Source: a virus. From it: a stretch of DNA of 41,611 nt. This document shows, piece after piece, positions 37,405 to 41,611 of this stretch (within the stretch, counting starts at the first letter, position 1; every line of letters begins with the position of its first letter). The position numbers and the translations under genes are program-made. The notes below the pieces were generated by a model that saw only the letters and a list, made by a program, of their open reading frames with translations, did no database searches and had not been told where the DNA came from. The DNA lies in the IMG/VR virus record IMGVR_UViG_3300036845_000265, positions 1 to 41,611 of that record; one strand, 5' to 3'.

Positions 37405-39978
37405 ATGCCCCTAAGCGACCTCGCCATCAACGTCCGTCAGATCGCCGGCTATCCTCCGACCGGCAACGCCATCGCGTCCGACGAGCTGCTGCTTCAGCGC
37501 GGTGGGCTTGGCGGCCCCTACGTTTCGATCACCGCCCCCAACTTCGTTGGCACGGCGCTCGCGACCGGCGGCGACATGGCGATCGGCGGCGAGCTTTCCG
37601 TCGTGTCGGTTTCCGGCGCGTCGGCGATGTTTTCAAACGCCAACATCGCGCTCCTGATCGCGCAGACGGCGAACATCGGCAACCTGACGGCGACGTGGGG
37701 GGCGTTCGGCTCGCTGACCGCGCCCAACCCGCAATTCGGAGCCTTGACCGTCGCCGGCGACATGCAGGTTGGCGGCACGGCCAACCTCGCCAACGCTGTC
37801 GTGCAGGCGCAGTTGACGGCGGGCTATCTGAGTGTCGTCCAGACGCTCGACGCGACCAATCTCAACGTCAGCAACTTGGCGACTGTCGGCAGCTTGCTCG
37901 TCAACGGCAACCTCGCCGTTCCCAACGGGACCGCCACGGTTGGCGGCTATCCGATCGTGACCACGGGCAACAGCGACGTGAGCGGCCTCGCGCCCCTCGC
38001 TAGCCCTGCGTTCACCGGCACGCCGACGGCGCCGACGCCGGCCGTGGGGACGAACTCGACGCAAATCGCCACGACCGCCTACGTCGTTGGCGAGCTGGGT
38101 CAGATCAGCGCGACCTATGCCCCGCTCGCGTCGCCGCAGTTTTCCGGCCTGCCTTCCGCGCCCACCGCAGCGGTTGGCACGTCCACCGGGCAGCTCGCGA
38201 CCACCGCCTTCGTGCAGGCCGCCGTGGCCGCAAGCACGGCGGGCGTCTCCAGCTTCAACACCCGCACCGGGGCGGTCGTCTTGACCACCGCCGACGTGAC
38301 GGGAGCTGGGGGAGCGCCGGTCGCTTCCCCGATCTTCACCGGCACGCCGACGGCGCCGACGCCGGCGCCCGGCAACAATTCGACCCTCCTTGCGACCACC
38401 GCCTTCGTGCAGGCCGCCGTGGCCGGCCTCAACATCGGCGTCTCCAGCTTCAACACCCGCACCGGGGCGGTCAGTCTGACGACGGCCGACATCACGGCCG
38501 CAGGCGGCGCGCTGGCGACGCAGGCCGGCGTCTCGAGCTTCAACTCGAGGACCGGGGCGATCACCCTTGAGGCGAACGACGTCTCGGCGGCGGGCGGCGC
38601 GATTCTGGCTTCACCGGCCTTCACCGGCACGCCGACGGCGCCGACGGCTGCGCCCGCGACCTCGACCACGCAAATCGCCACGACCGCCTTCGTGCAGGCC
38701 GCCATCAGCGCGGGCACGGGTGTCACGAGCTTCAACAGCCGCACGGGGTCCGTGACGCTGGCGGCAGGCGACGTCACCGGAGTAGGCGGCGCGCTCCTTG
38801 CCTCGCCTGCCTTCAGTGGCACGCCGACGGCGCCGACGCCGGCGCCCGGCAACAACTCGACTCAGCTTGCGACCACGGCCTATGTCACCGCCGCGCTGGC
38901 TGGCGCCGGGGTGGCGAGCTTCAACGGGCGGTCAGGCGTGGTGACGCTGACTGCCGCCGACATCATAGGGGCTGGCGGCGCGCTGGCGACGTCGGCTGGG
39001 GTGACGAGCTTCAACACCCGCACGGGCGCGATCACCCTCATTCCCAACGACATATCGGCGGCGGGCGGCGCGACCTTGGCCTCGCCTGCCTTCACCGGCG
39101 TTCCCACCGGCCCGACGGCGACAGCAGGGACCACGACCACTCAGCTCGCGACCACGGCCTTCGTCACCGCCGCCATAGCGGCAAGCGGCGTTTCGTCGTT
39201 CAACGGGCGGGCTGGGGCTGTGACGCTCACGACTGCGGACATCACCGACGCGGGGGGAGCGCCGATCGCCACGCCCATCTTCACCGGGCAATCGGCGATG
39301 ATTTCCAACGCCACCGCGCCTGCGTTCGGGTGCCTGATCCCCGGCGGCACGAACTTCGGCATGTGGAACGCCGCCGGGTCGGCTCTGTCGCTCGGCGCGT
39401 TGAGCCTCGCTGGCGTGCCGACGACCGCTTGGGTGACGGTCAGCTCGACCAGCGTTGGCGTTCCAACCGGTACGTCTTCGATTGCTTGCCGCACGTCGGG
39501 CGGGTTCGTCACCATCAACGGCGCGTCTGCCTTCGTCGCGGCGGGCGGGCAAGCCTCGTTGATCGTCAATGGCGGCGGGCGGGCGACTTACGCCTATGAA
39601 CTTTACGGGTTTAGCGGCGGCGCGGCGACGCGCTTCATGACCCTCGACGGCGGGGGCAACATGGTCGTCCTCGGAACCGTCACACAAGGCTCGGATCGGG
39701 CGTTCAAACGCAACATCGCGTCGATCACTGGCGCGCTGGCCAAGGTCATCGCCCTGCAAGGCGTCGCCTTCGACCGGCTGGATGGAACGCATGAAATCGG
39801 CCTGATCGCGCAGGACGTGGAGCCGGTCGTTCCCGAAGTCGTCCGCCACATCGAAGGCGCGACCGACACGGAGCCGAAGATGGGCGTGGCCTATGCGCAG
39901 CTCACGGCGCTTTTGATCGAGGCGGTCAAGGAGTTGGCCGGCCGCCTTGGGCAGCTTGAAACGAGGATGGCGACATGA
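37405..39978 (+). CDS. Tail fibre with S74 chaperone domain
   Basis: An 857-residue fibre. Residues of about 195-620 hold repeats: six SPAFTGTPTAPT..QLATTAFV units and seven GVSSFNTRTGAVTLTTADV..AGG units, typical of trimeric beta-fibre shafts. The C-terminal domain of about 763-857 is a peptidase S74 (endosialidase-type) intramolecular chaperone: SDRAFKRN with the cleavage Ser, GVAFDRLDGTHEIGLIAQDV, then YAQLTALLIEAVKELAGRL. After trimerisation this domain self-cleaves. Receptor specificity probably lies before it. Its stop overlaps the adhesin ATG. Confidence 0.92.
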   Translation: MPLSDLAINVRQIAGYPPTGNAIASDELLLQRGGLGGPYVSITAPNFVGTALATGGDMAIGGELSVVSVSGASAMFSNANIALLIAQTANIGNLTATWGAFGSLTAPNPQFGALTVAGDMQVGGTANLANAVVQAQLTAGYLSVVQTLDATNLNVSNLATVGSLLVNGNLAVPNGTATVGGYPIVTTGNSDVSGLAPLASPAFTGTPTAPTPAVGTNSTQIATTAYVVGELGQISATYAPLASPQFSGLPSAPTAAVGTSTGQLATTAFVQAAVAASTAGVSSFNTRTGAVVLTTADVTGAGGAPVASPIFTGTPTAPTPAPGNNSTLLATTAFVQAAVAGLNIGVSSFNTRTGAVSLTTADITAAGGALATQAGVSSFNSRTGAITLEANDVSAAGGAILASPAFTGTPTAPTAAPATSTTQIATTAFVQAAISAGTGVTSFNSRTGSVTLAAGDVTGVGGALLASPAFSGTPTAPTPAPGNNSTQLATTAYVTAALAGAGVASFNGRSGVVTLTAADIIGAGGALATSAGVTSFNTRTGAITLIPNDISAAGGATLASPAFTGVPTGPTATAGTTTTQLATTAFVTAAIAASGVSSFNGRAGAVTLTTADITDAGGAPIATPIFTGQSAMISNATAPAFGCLIPGGTNFGMWNAAGSALSLGALSLAGVPTTAWVTVSSTSVGVPTGTSSIACRTSGGFVTINGASAFVAAGGQASLIVNGGGRATYAYELYGFSGGAATRFMTLDGGGNMVVLGTVTQGSDRAFKRNIASITGALAKVIALQGVAFDRLDGTHEIGLIAQDVEPVVPEVVRHIEGATDTEPKMGVAYAQLTALLIEAVKELAGRLGQLETRMAT

Positions 39979-40739
39979 TGAACGCTCCCCTTACCGCAGC
40001 CGTTGGGCTTCAAATCCAGACGACGGTGTTCACCGTGTCCGGAACCTACATGCCCTCGCCGGGGCTGGTGAGCTTGGTGGTCGAGTGCATCGGCGGCGGC
40101 GGCGGCGGCGGCGCGGCGGCGGCGAGCAACGCGGACGTGATCGTGACCGGCGGCGGCGGCGGTTCGGGCGGCTATTCGCGCAAGACGCTTCCGGCGGCTC
40201 TGGTGGCGGGCGGCGTCATTGTCACCGTCGGCGCGGGCGGCGCGTCGAATGGAAACGGCGCGGCGACCAGCTTCGGGGCGCTGTGCCTCGCTCAGGGCGG
40301 CCTCACTGGGCAGGGCAACAACGACGTCAACGAGTACGGGGCGGCGGGCGCCGGCGCTCCTCCGGGCGTGGGCGACGTGACCTTCCCCGGTGCGACCGGC
40401 AGCACGGGGACGACGGACATCGTTCAAACCCCGCCCTTGCTCAACGTCGCGATGGGCGGCCTCGGCGGGCAGATTTTCGGCGGCAACATCAGCACGGCTG
40501 CGGCCCCCGGCGCGGCGACTGTAGGCGCGAACGCCCTCCCCAATACAGGCGCAGGCGGGTCTGGCGCGGCAGTCAACCAGCTCGCCTCATCGAGCGGCCA
40601 GCTTCTCGGCGGCACGGGCGGCTCGGGCCTCTGCACGGTGACGGAGTACATCGTCCCTGTCGTCCCCGTCCCACCCCCCAACACCGGGAACATCCTCGTC
40701 CCCTGCTGGCCCACGGAGTTCACCAATGGTTGCTGTTAG
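39975..40739 (+). CDS. Gly-rich tail-tip adhesin
   Basis: A 254-residue protein. After a short N-terminus (QIQTTVFTVSGTYMPSPGLV) it has several Gly-rich motifs (CIGGGGGGG, TGGGGGSGGYSRKTLP, GAGGASNGNG, GAGAPPG, GGLGGQIFGG and GAGGSGAA) as in polyglycine-sandwich receptor-binding proteins of the T4 gp38 type. Placement directly after the S74 fibre supports a host-receptor role. Cys near the C-terminus (CWPTEFTNGCC). Confidence 0.8.
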   Translation: MMNAPLTAAVGLQIQTTVFTVSGTYMPSPGLVSLVVECIGGGGGGGAAAASNADVIVTGGGGGSGGYSRKTLPAALVAGGVIVTVGAGGASNGNGAATSFGALCLAQGGLTGQGNNDVNEYGAAGAGAPPGVGDVTFPGATGSTGTTDIVQTPPLLNVAMGGLGGQIFGGNISTAAAPGAATVGANALPNTGAGGSGAAVNQLASSSGQLLGGTGGSGLCTVTEYIVPVVPVPPPNTGNILVPCWPTEFTNGCC

Positions 40740-40947
40740 CCTCGACACGCAGGAGTGGAACCAAGTCCTTCAAATCCTGTCGCAAGCCCCTTGGGCAGTT
40801 GCGAATCCGCTGATCATGAAGCTCGGCGATCAGTTGCGGGCGGCGGCGACGACGCGTGACCCCGATGCCGAAGCCAAGCATTACATGGAGGCGGTGAACG
40901 AGGGCGGGAAGGCGCACTCCAACAGCGGCCGGAAGATCGACAACTGA
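40726..40947 (+). CDS. Small conserved phage protein
   Basis: A 73-residue protein (MVAVSLDTQEWNQVLQILSQ, then MKLGDQLRAAATTRDPDAEA). It overlaps the adhesin end. It is helical and resembles small proteins found after fibre genes in several phages. Function unknown. Confidence 0.68.
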   Translation: MVAVSLDTQEWNQVLQILSQAPWAVANPLIMKLGDQLRAAATTRDPDAEAKHYMEAVNEGGKAHSNSGRKIDN

Positions 40948-40949
40948 CC

Positions 40950-41129
40950 ATGAGCCTGCCGCTCATCATCGTGATCGTGCTGGTGATCCTCCTATTCGGA
41001 GGCCTCGGCGGCCCCTACGTCCACCCCGGCTGGCAACCGGGCTATGGGACCGGCTGGTACGGCAACGGGCTGATCGGGATCATCCTGATCATCGCCCTGA
41101 TCCTGCTGCTGACCGGCTACCGCTTCTGA
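40950..41129 (+). CDS. DUF3309-like two-helix membrane protein
   Basis: A 59-residue ORF from ATG 40950. Two hydrophobic helices (MSLPLIIVIVLVILLFGGL and GIILIIALILLLTGYRF) flank a Gly/Tyr/Trp-rich loop (HPGWQPGYGTGWYG), the layout of DUF3309 proteins, which are common in alphaproteobacteria. Last gene of the rightward block. Confidence 0.78.
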   Translation: MSLPLIIVIVLVILLFGGLGGPYVHPGWQPGYGTGWYGNGLIGIILIIALILLLTGYRF

Positions 41130-41208
41130 CCGTAGGGGGCCTCGCCGCCGCATATCATCGAGCGGCAAAGCCCCACACGCTCTGATCGCCGGACACGTCT
41201 TGAGGACG

Positions 41209-41418
41209 CTATCGCCGGCCTGCCCGCGCACGATGCAGCCGGGCTAACTCCGTTGCAAGCCTAGCGACGCGCCAAGGGATCGGCGCGCCCAATCGCCACT
41301 CTACGACGTCGGTAGCATCAAAAATGATGGATCGCGCCTCGAGCCTATCGGATGGGGTGATGGGTCTGTTCCCTACAAGTTCCTGCGAAACTCGCTCGAT
41401 CAGGGCGATCTGTGGCAT
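41209..41418 (-). CDS. Small hypothetical protein near right end
   Basis: A 69-residue frame from ATG 41418 (MPQIALIERVSQELVGNRPI, then DATDVVEWRLGAPIPWRVAR). The N-terminal part of the longer frame looks non-coding. No family recognised; a weak AAGAA precedes the start. It faces left, against the fibre block. Confidence 0.5.
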   Translation of the reverse strand: MPQIALIERVSQELVGNRPITPSDRLEARSIIFDATDVVEWRLGAPIPWRVARLATELARLHRARAGRR

Positions 41419-41611
41419 GATTCTTGTCCGGGACGCCGATCTGTCGTGGAAAACGCTTGACAGTAGAGGAAAACTGGTGCAGTATAGCAATACTTATTAG
41501 GCACACTGTAGAGTAATCATAGAGTGTAATATACTTAGAGTAGTCACACTATACTAACACTATACTATACAACTAAAGATTGCCAGAACCAGAATGGCAA
41601 CCTATGCTAGT
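41419..41611. promoter_or_regulatory. AT-rich right end with repeats
   Basis: A region strikingly AT-rich compared with the rest of the window, with repeated ACTATACTA-like units (about 41549-41573) and a short inverted repeat TTGCCA...TGGCAA near 41580-41600. TTGACA occurs at 41457-41462, with TATAGC 20 bases on, too far for a standard promoter. It may be a regulatory region, an end region or an origin-like DNA-unwinding element. Confidence 0.45.

Noticed and set aside
1-41611. CRISPR array, tRNA genes, integrase or attachment site
   Set aside because: No spaced repeat series, cloverleaf-like segment or recombinase signature was seen; short noncoding gaps were read on both strands by eye only.

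Overview
The window reads as an essentially complete genome, or a nearly complete contig, of a tailed double-stranded DNA phage with a high-GC, probably alphaproteobacterial (Hyphomicrobiales-like) host. Terminase, portal, major capsid, head-tail adaptor, lysis genes, tail fibre and adhesin are all recognisable. I see no tape-measure protein, sheath or baseplate set, which suggests a short-tailed (podovirus-like) particle. No integrase, attachment site, tRNA or DNA polymerase is visible. The host is inferred from gene families and codon style only.

Layout. 226-2803 (minus): a leftward early block of small unknown genes, with sigma70-like promoters at several transcription units and a recurring CACATGAGG leader. 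2913-3535 (plus): a MarR-like regulator and a small secreted Cys-rich protein. 3663-15925 (plus): packaging and head (HNH, TerL, endonuclease VII, portal, two more HNH genes, major capsid, Ig-like decoration candidate, adaptor). 15955-18856: a large tail-hub candidate, then a run of tiny Arg-rich ORFs surrounding a RuvC-like resolvase. 18859-20804: small genes, endolysin and holin. 21233-29115: GNAT-like protein and large low-complexity virion or ejection candidates, one with a lytic transglycosylase domain. 29147-33738 (minus): recombination block (YqaJ-type exonuclease, Erf annealing protein, two HNH genes, small Cys-rich proteins). 33824-34503 (plus): HTH protein, coiled-coil protein and a truncated HNH gene. 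34558-36639 (minus): an origin-like non-coding region with a P4/D5-type primase-helicase. 36775-41129 (plus): fibre and adhesin genes. 41209-41611: a small minus gene and an AT-rich end.

How it works together. Divergent promoters built on TTGAC/GTCAA palindromes (around 2858 and 33789) sit beside the MarR-like and HTH genes, suggesting early/late control by those proteins. Replication appears to rest on the primase-helicase with host polymerase, supported by exonuclease plus Erf recombination. RuvC and endonuclease VII can resolve branched DNA before packaging.

The most unusual points are: the cluster of seven protamine-like micro-ORFs (17602-18856); a motif of about 36 bp present four times, filling the gap between a stop codon and the next start codon at two of them; a major capsid gene that seems to begin at ATT; seven HNH-type genes or remnants; and an 85-bp perfect inverted repeat linking position 1 to 34473-34557, where an HNH gene is cut off. 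That repeat may be an assembly artefact or a real rearrangement.
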